64,000 nucleotides of DNA from RGIG5050 sp045636065 (lineage in GTDB: Bacteria > Verrucomicrobiota > Kiritimatiellia > RFP12 > UBA1067): assembly GCA_045636065.1 (NCBI GenBank), contig JAZTWW010000026.1, positions 45,431 to 109,430 on the forward strand, written 5' to 3'. The notes under the pieces are model-generated. The model did not search any database, was not told where the DNA came from, and was given only the letters and a program-made list of their open reading frames with translations. Made by a program: the position numbers and the translations under genes. How positions within the stretch are numbered: position 1 is the first letter of the stretch; every line of letters starts with the position of its first letter. This document shows positions 26,251-35,490 of this stretch, in pieces.

Positions 26251-26564
26251 TTTGCGGGGACTTCCACGCTTAAAGGTTCATCGTCCTCGAAGACGAACAC
26301 GAGCTCGCCCGGAAGGACGCGGTGGCTTTCTCGCGCAAGGGCCTCGACGAAGGTGCGGTCCTCCTTGAAGCGGCGCTGCTTCGTGCGCACCTCTTCGATC
26401 TCGCGGTCCTTGGCCTCGATCTGGCGCTCCAGCCTCGCGTGCTCCTTGAGAAGGCCTTCGCTCCTCAGGTACTTCGGCCACGTCTGGTACACGGCCACCA
26501 CAACGATGATCGTGAAAAGCGCGATGAACACGCAGAGGAAGACCTTGTCGAAAACCTCCTTCAT
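26247..26564 (-). CDS. FtsB/DivIC-like septum protein
   Basis: 105 aa: one membrane helix (about 8-27), a coiled coil (about 38-72) and a short C-terminal domain ending in acidic and Pro/Lys residues. Size and layout match the FtsB/DivIC family, bitopic proteins of the divisome. The ATG at 26564 is preferred over GTG at 26567 because GGAG is 8 bases upstream. It overlaps the stop of the debranching enzyme gene. Confidence 0.7.
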   Translation of the reverse strand: MKEVFDKVFLCVFIALFTIIVVVAVYQTWPKYLRSEGLLKEHARLERQIEAKDREIEEVRTKQRRFKEDRTFVEALARESHRVLPGELVFVFEDDEPLSVEVPAK

Positions 26565-29500
26565 CACTCAAGCTCCTTCCATACGCGCAGAAGCTCGCTT
26601 TCGCTCCACGCCTGCGCGCGGCAGCCCTTCTGCGCGTGCGGCGAATCGCCGTCGGCGATTTCGCTCATGTGCGCAAGGCAGCCGTCGTTGAGGTTCTCCA
26701 CGGCCGAGGCGAGGATCGAGACGGCCGTGCGCTTCGGCACGAGATGCGTCTTGAAGAGCGCCTCGGCGAACATCGGGAACGGCCATGCCCAGACGGTGCC
26801 GTTGTGGTACGCCGGCTTGCGGCTCGTATCCTCGTCACCGGTGTACCTCCCGAAATACGGGTTGTCGGCCTTGACGAGGACTCTGCCCATGTCGACGACG
26901 GACATGTCGCACTTGACGGTTTCGTCGGCCACGCTCCTTATTCCGCCCGGGACGACGAGCTTCGCAGCCGTGAGGAGGATATCGCGCTTGAGGGCGTCCG
27001 CGTCGCGCGGCAGCACGTCGAGCGTAAGGGCAAAGAGCTGGTTGGGCCTCGTCACATCCTCCTTTACGGCATCCTTGGCGGCAATTCCGGCGGCGGCCCT
27101 CAGGCAGTCCGCAAAGCCCTTTCCGGGAATGTAGAAAAGCTCGACCAGGCTCTTTGAAGCCTTTTCGGCCAAAGCCCCGTACTTCTCGTCCACGGCGGAC
27201 GCGAGGATCTTCAAAGCCGCTATCCAAAGCGCCTGGATCTCCACGCAGTACCCTTCGCGCGGCGTGCCGGCGGGGTAGTTCGTGTCCATCCACGTGTAGT
27301 GCGGGGGATTCCTGACGAGAAGGCTCTCGGGATCGACGGATATGCCGTTATCCGTACCGCGGATGTAGCTCTCGACGATGCTCGCCATCACCTCGGCGAG
27401 AGTGCGCCTCTTGCCGCCCTTAAGAGGCGTACAGTCCGTGGAGAGGACATCGACGCCCATGTGCCTTACGAGATCGCCAGCCGCGACTACAAGCCAGAGA
27501 GGCGCATCGACTGTGTCCCTGTTGCCGGCAGTGTCGCCGTAGATGATGTTGGGGATTGTGCCGTTCTCCTCGAAGCGCGCAAAAGCCGTAAGGATCTTAA
27601 GCGCCTCGGAAGTGTGGCCGGCCGCGATATATCCGCGAAGGAAGATGAGCGTATCGCGGCCCCAGTCGAGGAACCAGGGGTATCCCGCGAGAACGGTCTT
27701 CAAGTCGTCGCGCTTCTGGACGAAAAGCTCGAGCGACTGGGAAAGCGCCTCGGGAACTGTCACAAGAGCGTCATCGCGCTCAAGGACGAGGCAAGTCTCC
27801 TTGAGAAGAGGATACGTCGCCTTGGGCGGAGTTCCCATCGGGGCTTTCATGCTTCCCCATGCGGCCCGCAGCTCGGCGAACGCCCCAGGCTCGAAGTCGC
27901 ATGATATCCACCCCGGGCTCCACAGGTCGCCGCAGTCGCTCTGGCCGCGCTCGGCCTCGTCGGGATGCGGCACCATGTAAGTCCACTCGGGCGCATGGTG
28001 ATACTCTCCGCCCTTGACGGAGAATTCGAGATTGCCGTCGCCGTACGGCGAGAAGCCGAAGCCCTCATCGCCGGGAAGGTGGTACGTCGCGTTCTTGAAC
28101 GCCTCCTCGACGCTCCCCTGGGCCTTCGTCGTATCGTGGAAGCTGCGCCACTCGATATCGGGCCTGAAGACGAGCCTTACGCTATCGGTGATGTCGAGCG
28201 GGCCGCTCGAATACCTCCTTACGGAAAGGCGCGCGGCGTTTATGCCGGGATCGAGCGAAAGCCTGAATGCGAACGCCACCTGGCGACCCATGCCGCAGGG
28301 GACGTGGAAGAGCCACATGGCGAACCTGCCGGCGGGATCGGCGCGGAACTTGACGAGACAGTCGTTGTTTATCTCGCGCGAATAGCCCTCGTGCTGGAGC
28401 CATGCGCGGCAGCGCGTCCAGACGACGATCCTGTTGTCGGGGACGTTCGGGTTCGGATTGACGCTCAGGAAAGAGTCGTACTGGCTCATGATCCTGCCCC
28501 AGCACACCGGGACGAACGCATCGGCGCCCGATCCGTTGGAAAGGACCGTCCTGAAGACGGGATTGAGCCTCACCTCGTCACCCGTGACGGAAAGCTTGAC
28601 CTTCGCCTCGTCGCCGTCGGGAAGGATCATGATGAAGCTTTCGGTGCGCCTCACCCCTTCCGGCGCGAAGACCGTCATCCTCACCTTGCGGCGGTCGGCC
28701 CTCGTGCCGTCGCCGGAATATGGCGGCAGCGGAAGGATGGCCACGTACGGCTTCACGTGCGAACGCGCCGATGCGATCGTGACATCGCCGTCCTCAACCT
28801 GGACGCGGAAAGGATAGGGCGCGCGGACCGCAAGCTTCGCCCCGGCCGGGACGATCACATCGCGCCTCACGTCGACGGGCCAGTCGAGAAGAGTGTTGAC
28901 TTCAGCGTTCTGCGGCTGCGGCGGCGTGATCTTGGCGATCGCCTCCTCCTCCAGGTCGGCTATGAGACGCTCCTTTCCGGGAAGGCACAGGCATACGACC
29001 TCTCCAGCGTCAAGCCACACCCCTGTACCCCTCAGGTCGAACTCGCGCCCGGTGATGATGTCGAAGGCGGTAGGCGAACCCTCGCCGAACTCGCTGCGGC
29101 GCCAGCTGATCGAGGTGCCAGTCTCGCAGTCGAGGTTCGCGAGGACGAGAACCCTAAGCCCGCTCGGATGGATGCGTACGACAGCAAGCGTGTTGCCGCC
29201 GCCCTCCGTGACGAGACGCTGCTTCACGTCCGTCCCGAAAGCGGGATGGTGCGAGAGAAGCCCGTTGAGGCTCGCGATGAGCTTGACCATGTTGTCCTTG
29301 GCGCCCCAGTTGAGTGCGCTCGCCCCGTGGACGTCTATCTTCTCAGTCGCGTACCATTCGACGCCGTTTGCTATCCCCCATGCGCCCTGCTGCGAGAGAA
29401 GCGCCGAGAGCATCACCCTCATGCGGGCGTACGTCTTGCCCTTCTTCGCGAGCCTGTCGTTGTCGTGCGTCTCGGCGAAATGGACAAGGACTCCGTACTT

Positions 29501-30697
29501 CTCGCTCCTTTCGAGCGCCGGCGGCATATACCACTGGAACTCGTCGCGCGTGTACGTCTGGAACATCTCGGAGTACGCCCAGTCGAGGTTGGCCCTTTGA
29601 AGGAGCATGTCGGTGACCTCAAGCTTTCCGCCGAGGCCCTCCAGCATGAATATCGTCTCTGGGTACTCCTCCCTGACGCGGGCTACTATGTAGATCCACG
29701 TCGACTCGGGGATCATGTACCCTGCGTCGCACCTGAAGCCGTCCACGCCGAGACGGCACCAGAAGAGGAACACCTCGGCCATGTACGCCCTGAGCTCTGG
29801 ACGCGAATAGTCGAGCGCGACTAGATCCGACCACACTACGCCCCATGCGCCGGGCGAGATGAAGGTGCCGTCCTTCTCGCGCTTGTACCACTCGGGGTGG
29901 TGCGTCTGCAATGTGGAGGCCCATCCCGTGTGGTTCGCCGGAAGATCGACGAAAAGAAGCCCGCCTTTGGAGTGGACGGCATCTATGAGCTCGACGAACT
30001 GGTCGAGAGGCGTCGCCTTCTTGTCGTCCTCGGCGTATGCGGGGTCTACGCTCAGGAAGTCCGTCGCCGCGAAAGGACAGCCGAAGCGGCCCATCCTCGC
30101 GTATGTCGTCGGGACTGGGAATATCGGCAGCACCTGCACGATCTTGAAGCGCATCTCGTCCATGATCGTGTCGAGATGGCGTATAACGTTCCTGAACGTT
30201 CCGCTCGGCGGGATCACCGTGTAACCCTGGTGGTCGAGGTACGCCTCGCGGTCCTGCACGCTCTCGGTTCTCGGGTTCGTCTCCATCGCGGGGCCGAACT
30301 GGCGCGTGAAGACGGTGTATATCGAATTGTTGCTGCGCGTCACCTCGGGCGAGACCTTCACGTGGAAGTTGCGCCCATGCGGCCACTCGGCCGTGCGGCT
30401 CCCCTCGGGGAAGAAGCACGCCTTGCAGCTGAATACGCCAACCTCTTCAAGAGGCACCGTGACGGACCACTCGCCCGGGGAGGTCTCGCTCATCGGGATG
30501 TCGTTCCACGCCTTGGCAAGCGGCGTCACGCCGCTTTCGGTCTCGGCTATTATCTCGCGCCGCCTTGTGCTGGCGGCGCCGAGATTTGTCCTGAGGCTTG
30601 CCCTTCCCTTGCGGCCTGGGCCGACCTTGAGCGTGACGGTCAGGCTGTCGCCCTTCCATTTGAGCATAAACGATTCTGGCGCGGGAATCTGCTCCAT
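26564..30697 (-). CDS. Two-domain glycogen debranching enzyme (GH13 + GH133)
   Basis: 1377 aa. The N-terminal half is a GH13-like glucanotransferase: G-V-D-G-F-R-C-D-A-G with the nucleophile near residue 322, an E-G-L-G-G acid segment, and H-F-A-E-T-H-D-N-D near 412. After a beta-rich middle, the C-terminal third is an amylo-alpha-1,6-glucosidase: W-F-L-D-W-G-R-D near 1012, N-R-D-T-V-D-A-P-L-W near 1064 and Y-T-W-M-D-T-N-Y. The arrangement is that of eukaryotic AGL, which moves a maltosyl/maltotriosyl block and then removes the branch glucose. Bacteria usually use GlgX instead. The ATG at 30697 has GAGG 5 bases upstream; a GTG at 30703 overlaps the malic enzyme stop. Confidence 0.88.
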   Translation of the reverse strand: MEQIPAPESFMLKWKGDSLTVTLKVGPGRKGRASLRTNLGAASTRRREIIAETESGVTPLAKAWNDIPMSETSPGEWSVTVPLEEVGVFSCKACFFPEGSRTAEWPHGRNFHVKVSPEVTRSNNSIYTVFTRQFGPAMETNPRTESVQDREAYLDHQGYTVIPPSGTFRNVIRHLDTIMDEMRFKIVQVLPIFPVPTTYARMGRFGCPFAATDFLSVDPAYAEDDKKATPLDQFVELIDAVHSKGGLLFVDLPANHTGWASTLQTHHPEWYKREKDGTFISPGAWGVVWSDLVALDYSRPELRAYMAEVFLFWCRLGVDGFRCDAGYMIPESTWIYIVARVREEYPETIFMLEGLGGKLEVTDMLLQRANLDWAYSEMFQTYTRDEFQWYMPPALERSEKYGVLVHFAETHDNDRLAKKGKTYARMRVMLSALLSQQGAWGIANGVEWYATEKIDVHGASALNWGAKDNMVKLIASLNGLLSHHPAFGTDVKQRLVTEGGGNTLAVVRIHPSGLRVLVLANLDCETGTSISWRRSEFGEGSPTAFDIITGREFDLRGTGVWLDAGEVVCLCLPGKERLIADLEEEAIAKITPPQPQNAEVNTLLDWPVDVRRDVIVPAGAKLAVRAPYPFRVQVEDGDVTIASARSHVKPYVAILPLPPYSGDGTRADRRKVRMTVFAPEGVRRTESFIMILPDGDEAKVKLSVTGDEVRLNPVFRTVLSNGSGADAFVPVCWGRIMSQYDSFLSVNPNPNVPDNRIVVWTRCRAWLQHEGYSREINNDCLVKFRADPAGRFAMWLFHVPCGMGRQVAFAFRLSLDPGINAARLSVRRYSSGPLDITDSVRLVFRPDIEWRSFHDTTKAQGSVEEAFKNATYHLPGDEGFGFSPYGDGNLEFSVKGGEYHHAPEWTYMVPHPDEAERGQSDCGDLWSPGWISCDFEPGAFAELRAAWGSMKAPMGTPPKATYPLLKETCLVLERDDALVTVPEALSQSLELFVQKRDDLKTVLAGYPWFLDWGRDTLIFLRGYIAAGHTSEALKILTAFARFEENGTIPNIIYGDTAGNRDTVDAPLWLVVAAGDLVRHMGVDVLSTDCTPLKGGKRRTLAEVMASIVESYIRGTDNGISVDPESLLVRNPPHYTWMDTNYPAGTPREGYCVEIQALWIAALKILASAVDEKYGALAEKASKSLVELFYIPGKGFADCLRAAAGIAAKDAVKEDVTRPNQLFALTLDVLPRDADALKRDILLTAAKLVVPGGIRSVADETVKCDMSVVDMGRVLVKADNPYFGRYTGDEDTSRKPAYHNGTVWAWPFPMFAEALFKTHLVPKRTAVSILASAVENLNDGCLAHMSEIADGDSPHAQKGCRAQAWSESELLRVWKELE

Positions 30698-30699
30698 GT

Positions 30700-31995
30700 T
30701 CACCTCGCATTGTTGCGTTCGACGAGCTTGGACCTGTAGGCGTCGAGATCGACTTCAATCTGCGCGACGCCGCTTTCGACGGCCGCCTTGGCTACGGCGA
30801 AGCTCACCTCGACGAAAAGGCGCCTGTCGAAAGGCTTGGGGATGATGTAGCCGGTGCCGAAGACGAGGTTCTCGCCGGGATAGAGGGCCGCAACCTCGGC
30901 GGTGACGGGTTCACGCGCAAGCGCCGCAAGGGCGTTCGCGGCCGCCACCTTCATCTCCTTGTTGACGGTCCTCGCCCTCACATCGAGCGCGCCCCTGAAG
31001 AGGTACGGGAAGCCGAGGACGTTGTTTATCTGGTTCGGGTAGTCGCTGCGGCCCGTGACCATCACGTAGCGGCGGTCGGAAAGCGCCTCGGCGACGGCCG
31101 CAGGCGATATCTCGGGGTCGGGGTTCGCCATGGCGAAGATGGCCGGGAACGCGCTCATGCGCTTTACGTCGTCTCCGGAGAGGACGTTGGCGGCGGAGAC
31201 GCCTATGAAGACGTCCGCCCCCACGATCGCCTCCTTGAGCGTCTTCGCGGCGCTGTCGACCGCATGGCGAGCCTTGTACGGGTTCAAGTCCGTGCGCGAT
31301 GTGGAGATGACGCCCCTGGAGTCGCACATCGTTATATCCTTGACGCCCGCGGCCTTGCACATCTCGCATATCCTTATACCGGCCGCGCCGGCGCCGTTCA
31401 TGACGACCTTGAGCTCGTCGAGGCGCTTCCCGGCAAGGAAGGCGTAGTTCATCACGCCCGCGAGGGAGATGACGGCAGTGCCCCACTGGTCGTCGTGGAA
31501 GACGGGGATGTCAAGCTCGGCGTCTAGCCTGTCCTCGATCTCGAAGCAGGCGGGCGAGGCGATATCCTCGAGGTTTACGCCGCCGTACTGCGGAGCGATG
31601 GCCTTTACGGCCGCGATGACGCGCTCGGGGTCCGTGCGGCCCGTGTCGGCTCCGCCCTTGCGGCAGTTGGCGAGAGGGACTGGCCAGGCGTCAACATCGC
31701 CGAAAGCCTTGAAGAGGACGGCCTTGCCTTCCATCACTGGTATAGAGGCCAAAGCCCCGAGATCGCCGAGTCCGAGAATCGCCGTTCCGTCGCTCACGAC
31801 GGCGACGAGGTTCCCCTTTGACGTGCAGGCGTATGCGTTTGCGGGGTTCTCCGCCACGGCCTTCACGGCCTCCGCAACACCTGGAGTGTACGCAAGGCTG
31901 AGGTCTTGAGCCGTAGCAAGCGGCTTTGCAAGGCGCATGCCGACCTTGCCTCCCTTGTGGAACTCCATCACCTCTTCTCTAGTAAGCTTTGCCAT
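30700..31995 (-). CDS. maeB: Malic enzyme (NAD(P)-dependent malate dehydrogenase, decarboxylating)
   Basis: Converts malate to pyruvate and CO2. 431 aa, the single-domain bacterial form without the phosphotransacetylase extension. Motifs: Y-T-P-G-V-A-E, G-L-G-D-L-G-A, F-H-D-D-Q-W-G-T-A, a Rossmann N-G-A-G-A-A-G-I, and A-M-A-N-P-D-P-E. The ATG at 31995 has GGAG at a good distance. Cofactor preference cannot be stated safely. It lies between era and the debranching enzyme in one transcription unit. Confidence 0.93.
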   Translation of the reverse strand: MAKLTREEVMEFHKGGKVGMRLAKPLATAQDLSLAYTPGVAEAVKAVAENPANAYACTSKGNLVAVVSDGTAILGLGDLGALASIPVMEGKAVLFKAFGDVDAWPVPLANCRKGGADTGRTDPERVIAAVKAIAPQYGGVNLEDIASPACFEIEDRLDAELDIPVFHDDQWGTAVISLAGVMNYAFLAGKRLDELKVVMNGAGAAGIRICEMCKAAGVKDITMCDSRGVISTSRTDLNPYKARHAVDSAAKTLKEAIVGADVFIGVSAANVLSGDDVKRMSAFPAIFAMANPDPEISPAAVAEALSDRRYVMVTGRSDYPNQINNVLGFPYLFRGALDVRARTVNKEMKVAAANALAALAREPVTAEVAALYPGENLVFGTGYIIPKPFDRRLFVEVSFAVAKAAVESGVAQIEVDLDAYRSKLVERNNAR

Positions 31996-32027
31996 ATAGA
32001 TCTCCAATCCTTGTCAAAAAAAGAATG

Positions 32028-32939
32028 TCACACAAGCCCGCCCTGATAGCCCATCTCGGCGAGCATTCTCGGGTTCTTCATCCAGTTGGGGACGACCTTC
32101 ACCCAAAGCTCGAGGTTGACCCTCACGCCGAACATCTCGGAGAGCTCGCGCTGCGCCTTCGCCCTGACGTCCTTCATGTTCTGCGCCTTGGGGCCGATTA
32201 CGATCCCCTTCTGCCCCTCGCGGTTCACGATGATATCGACCTCGACGTCCCAGCGGTTGTCGCGCTCGCGTATGTCCTTGACGAGAACGCCCAGCTCGTG
32301 CGGGACCTCCTGGAAGACCTTGGCGAGCATCTTCTCGCGGACGGTGTCGGCTATCGCGAGTTTGCGGGGATAGTCGGTCACGATGTCTTCGGGGAAAAGG
32401 AGCTCGCCCTCGTCAGCGAGCAAGAACAGCTCGTCCATGAGCGGCGACACCCCGTCCGGGCCCATGATCGCGCTCGTCTCGACCCATGCGGGCGACGGGG
32501 ACGATTCCTCTGCCATCTCGCCCCAGAGAGACTTGAACGCTTCGGCGTGAAAAGGCTTTGCATCGCGCTTGTTGAGCACGAACACCATCTTCGGGGCTTC
32601 ATCCGCAGCCATTTTCGCGACGCGTCTCATCCAGCCGTCGTCCTCAAGCTGCGGCTCGCGCGAGGCGTCGAACGCGACGGCGAGGATGTCCACCCCCATG
32701 CTGGAGGCGCGCGCCATGCCGTTGAGAAGCTTGCCCAAAGGCCCTACCGCCTTGTGGAGGCCGGGAGTGTCGATTATGACGAGCTGGCCGCGCTCGTCGG
32801 AGACGATGCCCTTTATCGTGTTTCGCGTCGTCTGCTCCACGGGGCTTACTATGGAGACCTTCTCGCCCACGAGAGCGTTCATGATCGTGGACTTGCCGGC
32901 GTTCGTGCGGCCCACAAGCCCTACCATCGCGACCTTCAT
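32028..32939 (-). CDS. era: GTPase Era
   Basis: Ribosome-assembly GTPase that binds the 3' end of 16S rRNA. 303 aa. G1 is G-R-T-N-A-G-K-S-T, G3 is D-T-P-G, G4 is N-K-R-D, and the C-terminal KH domain has K-G-I-V-I-G-P-K-A. The ATG at 32939 overlaps the purF stop as ATGA, indicating coupling. Length is typical. Confidence 0.96.
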   Translation of the reverse strand: MKVAMVGLVGRTNAGKSTIMNALVGEKVSIVSPVEQTTRNTIKGIVSDERGQLVIIDTPGLHKAVGPLGKLLNGMARASSMGVDILAVAFDASREPQLEDDGWMRRVAKMAADEAPKMVFVLNKRDAKPFHAEAFKSLWGEMAEESSPSPAWVETSAIMGPDGVSPLMDELFLLADEGELLFPEDIVTDYPRKLAIADTVREKMLAKVFQEVPHELGVLVKDIRERDNRWDVEVDIIVNREGQKGIVIGPKAQNMKDVRAKAQRELSEMFGVRVNLELWVKVVPNWMKNPRMLAEMGYQGGLV

Positions 32940-34414
32940 CGCCCTTCCCCCGCGCCGCACCCGGGGCAGCATCCGCCGCAGGGCCTGTCGGAGACGTCGC
33001 GGCCCGACCAGCAGTAGGTGCAGAGCCGCTCCTTGGGAAGACCGATCGAGGCGATGAGATCGTCGAGCCTCTGAAAGGAAAGCGTGGTGAGGCCCAGATG
33101 GCGGCGTATCCTCTCGACCATAAGCTTGTAGGGGGTGCCGTCCGGGTCGAGGTATTTCCTTACGGCTGCGTCGGGATCGGCCTCGTAGGCGGGGCCTTCC
33201 AGCTCGCGGATGACGCGGCGGGTTATCAGGTCCATCACGCTCTTGGAGCGAGAGAAGTTGATGAACTTGCAGCCGAAAAGAAGCGGCGGGCAGGCGATCC
33301 TCATGTGGACCTCGCGCGCCCCGTCGGCGTAGAGCTGGTTCGTCTGGTTTTTGAGCTGCGTTCCCCTCACGATCGAATCGTCGCAGAATACGAGCCTCTG
33401 CCCGCGGATGAGATCGGGGATGGGGATGAGCTTCATGCGGGCTATCATGTCGCGGTCGCGCTGGTTCGGCGGCATGAAGCTTCTCGGCCAGGTCGGCGTG
33501 TACTTGACGAATGGCCGCTTGTACGGAAGGCCGCTCTCGTGCGAATAGCCGAGGGCATGGCCGGAGCCGGAGTCGGGTATGCCGCCCACGCTGTCCGCCT
33601 CGACCGGCGAACGGTGCGCAAGGTAGCGGCCGCTCCTGTAGCGGCTCTCCTCGACGTTGGCCCCTTCGTAGCTTGAGGCGGGATAGCCGTAGTAGACCCA
33701 GAGGAACGAGCAGATCGCCATTTCGCGCCCGGGAGGGATGACGGTCTCGGCGCCGTCAGGGGTGAGCGTCACCACCTCGCCCGGGCCGAGTTCGCGGTAC
33801 GGCGTGTAGCCGAGGTTGGGGAAGATGCTCGACTCCATCGTCACGATCATCGAGCCGGGCTTCTTTCCGAGTATGACGGGCGTGCGGCCGTACTTGTCGC
33901 GCGCGGCCCAGAAGTCGCCACTCTCCGTGATGAGCATTATCGAGCAGCTGCCCTCGATCTTTTCGAGCGCGTACTTGAAGCCCTCGGCGAAACTCGCCTG
34001 AGAGTTGATGAGACGGCTTACAACGGCCGTCGGGCCGACGCCGCCAGAGGTGGTGGAGTAGTCGAAGCACACGCGCTGCTTCTGCCAGAGCTCATCCATC
34101 AGCGCCTTCTGGTTCGTGAGGATGCCCACGGTGACTATCGCGTATGTCCCGAGGGGGCTTGATATGACAAGCGGCTGCGGGTCGGTGTCGGATATGACGC
34201 CAAGCCCCAGCCGGCCTTCGAAACGCTGGTAGTCGTCCTGAAGCCTCGTCCTGAACGGCGCGTTCGCTATCGAGTGTATAGCGCGCTTGAAGCCTTCGGG
34301 GCCGAGAACGGCCATGCCGCCGCGGTGCGTTCCCAGATGGGAATGATAGTCCGTCCCGTAGAAGAGATCGGTGACGCAATCCGTCTTCGAATAGACTCCG
34401 CAGAAACCACCCAT
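32936..34414 (-). CDS. purF: Amidophosphoribosyltransferase (PurF family, iron-sulfur type)
   Basis: First step of purine synthesis, PRPP plus glutamine to phosphoribosylamine. 492 aa. The N-terminal nucleophile is C5 after the short propeptide M-G-G-F; the PRPP loop is V-F-C-D-D-S-I-V-R-G-T. Four cysteines fit the 4Fe-4S ligands of the Bacillus enzyme: C235, C382, C465 and C468. The tail adds an extra Cys-rich C-G-G-C-C-P-G-C-G segment (479-487) that I have not seen in standard PurF. Parts of the PRTase domain are divergent, so a paralogue with related function is possible. Ribosome site GGAGG; heads the long unit that continues with era. Confidence 0.88.
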   Translation of the reverse strand: MGGFCGVYSKTDCVTDLFYGTDYHSHLGTHRGGMAVLGPEGFKRAIHSIANAPFRTRLQDDYQRFEGRLGLGVISDTDPQPLVISSPLGTYAIVTVGILTNQKALMDELWQKQRVCFDYSTTSGGVGPTAVVSRLINSQASFAEGFKYALEKIEGSCSIMLITESGDFWAARDKYGRTPVILGKKPGSMIVTMESSIFPNLGYTPYRELGPGEVVTLTPDGAETVIPPGREMAICSFLWVYYGYPASSYEGANVEESRYRSGRYLAHRSPVEADSVGGIPDSGSGHALGYSHESGLPYKRPFVKYTPTWPRSFMPPNQRDRDMIARMKLIPIPDLIRGQRLVFCDDSIVRGTQLKNQTNQLYADGAREVHMRIACPPLLFGCKFINFSRSKSVMDLITRRVIRELEGPAYEADPDAAVRKYLDPDGTPYKLMVERIRRHLGLTTLSFQRLDDLIASIGLPKERLCTYCWSGRDVSDRPCGGCCPGCGAGEGR

Positions 34415-34459
34415 TGAAACCTCCTGTAGTACGCGCCCACACGGCCGCGTGAAAGTGAT

Positions 34460-34488
34460 ATTATATCAAAAATCCTCCCCCTTTTCCA
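34460..34488 (-). promoter_or_regulatory. purF promoter
   Basis: TGGAAA (34488-34483), 17 bases, TATAAT (34465-34460) on the minus strand, about 40 bases upstream of the purF start. No purine riboswitch is evident in this short leader. Confidence 0.6.
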
Positions 34489-34544
34489 GCATAACCGTAT
34501 CCCCCGGGCGAAGCGGCCGGAGAAGCGTTTCGGCGATAAAACGA

Positions 34545-34570
34545 AGAAACGCCAGTTACCTGGCGTTTCT
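34545..34570 (-). terminator. Terminator after tRNA-Arg
   Basis: AGAAACGCCAG and CTGGCGTTTCT form a perfect 11-bp stem with a 4-base loop; on the minus strand it is followed by TCGTTTT. It ends the tRNA-Arg transcript. Confidence 0.8.
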
Positions 34571-34582
34571 GTTGGAATCTAC

Positions 34583-34659
34583 TGGTGCGACTGACTGGGA
34601 TCGAACCAGCAACCTTCGGCTTCGGAGGCCAACGCTCTATCCAATTGAGCTACAGTCGC
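34583..34659 (-). tRNA. tRNA-Arg (anticodon CCG)
   Basis: Folds fully by eye: acceptor GCGACTG/CAGTCGC, D arm GCTC/GAGC, anticodon stem TTGGC/GCCGA with loop CTCCGAA (anticodon CCG, reads CGG), T arm GCTGG/CCAGT with loop TTCGATC, discriminator A. CCA is encoded at 34585-34583. It lies 27 bases after the surface-protein gene and may be transcribed with it. Confidence 0.96.
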
Positions 34660-34686
34660 GGCGAAATCATATCGCCGTGCGCCCTA

Positions 34687-35403
34687 TCAGAAGTAGCCGT
34701 TGACGATCGGCAGCACGGGAACGACATTGTCGAGGATGATGTTGACAAGGCCGATCTGGAAGCCGACGGGGCACTCGCTCGCGAAGTTGACGAGAGAGAC
34801 CTGCGCACCGGTGAGGCTCTCGGTCATGTTGAAGATGAGAGCCGCCTGGAGACCGTGGACGCGGCGGGCGAAGTTCGCGCCGAGCGCGGCCTGGACGCCC
34901 CACATGTCCTCGGAGACGAGGCTGCCGAGACCGTCGGCCGTGAAGCCGTAGAAGCTGCCGTCGACGCCGGCACCGAGCAGATCCACCTGGATGCCCGCGA
35001 AGCCGCGGCTCAGGCCGACCGCATCGACCGCGACACCGTCAAGCTCACCGTTCGTGAGGTTGAGAAGCGCGACCTTGAGACCGTAGGAGTCGGCGGGCGA
35101 ATAGTTGCCGCCGATGGCCACCTGCGCGCCCATGAGATCCGTGCGGGCGGCGTTCGCGCCGAGCGCGACCTGGAGACCGCGCATCCTGTTGGCGTCGCTG
35201 TAGCCGAGATTGAGGTCGAGACCGTACACATCCCAGTCGAATCCCCAGGGAAGCTGCACGGGCGTCGCGAAACCGAACGCAACAGCCGTATAGCCCTTGC
35301 TCTTGGGCGCGACCTGCGCCTCGGACTCCGCCTCCGCGAACGCGGAAGACGCCACAACCATCGCTGTGCAGGCTGCACAGGCCAACTTCGTCATTCTCTT
35401 CAT
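34687..35403 (-). CDS. Exported protein with LA_2272-type surface repeats
   Basis: 238 aa. Signal peptide at residues 1-23 (A-S-S-A-F-A), then repeats of the type G-L-Q-x-A-L-x-x-N (for example G-L-Q-V-A-L-G-A-N, G-L-K-V-A-L-L-N, V-Q-A-A-L-G-A-N, F-Q-I-G-L-V-N), the pattern of LA_2272-family surface repeat proteins of spirochaetes and gut bacteria. Function unknown; probably an outer-membrane beta structure. It has a strong promoter of its own. Confidence 0.75.
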   Translation of the reverse strand: MKRMTKLACAACTAMVVASSAFAEAESEAQVAPKSKGYTAVAFGFATPVQLPWGFDWDVYGLDLNLGYSDANRMRGLQVALGANAARTDLMGAQVAIGGNYSPADSYGLKVALLNLTNGELDGVAVDAVGLSRGFAGIQVDLLGAGVDGSFYGFTADGLGSLVSEDMWGVQAALGANFARRVHGLQAALIFNMTESLTGAQVSLVNFASECPVGFQIGLVNIILDNVVPVLPIVNGYF

Positions 35404-35461
35404 CTTTTTGATGCTCCTTGCTTGTAAATGGGAGACCTAAGCGGTCTTAAAATTTCCTAAT

Positions 35462-35490
35462 ATAATACCTTTTTCTCGGGCGAGAGTCAA
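35462..35490 (-). promoter_or_regulatory. Promoter of the LA_2272-like gene
   Basis: TTGACT (35490-35485), 17 bases, TATTAT (35467-35462). The -35 box overlaps the stop codon region of the upstream glycosyltransferase gene. Confidence 0.65.

Noticed and set aside
27965..29824. A 619-codon open frame opposite the debranching enzyme gene
   Set aside because: Same antisense effect; composition is Arg/Asp/Val-rich and no domain is visible.
34415..34500. A purine riboswitch before purF
   Set aside because: The leader between the promoter and the start codon is only about 40 bases, too short for the known aptamers, and no such pattern is visible.
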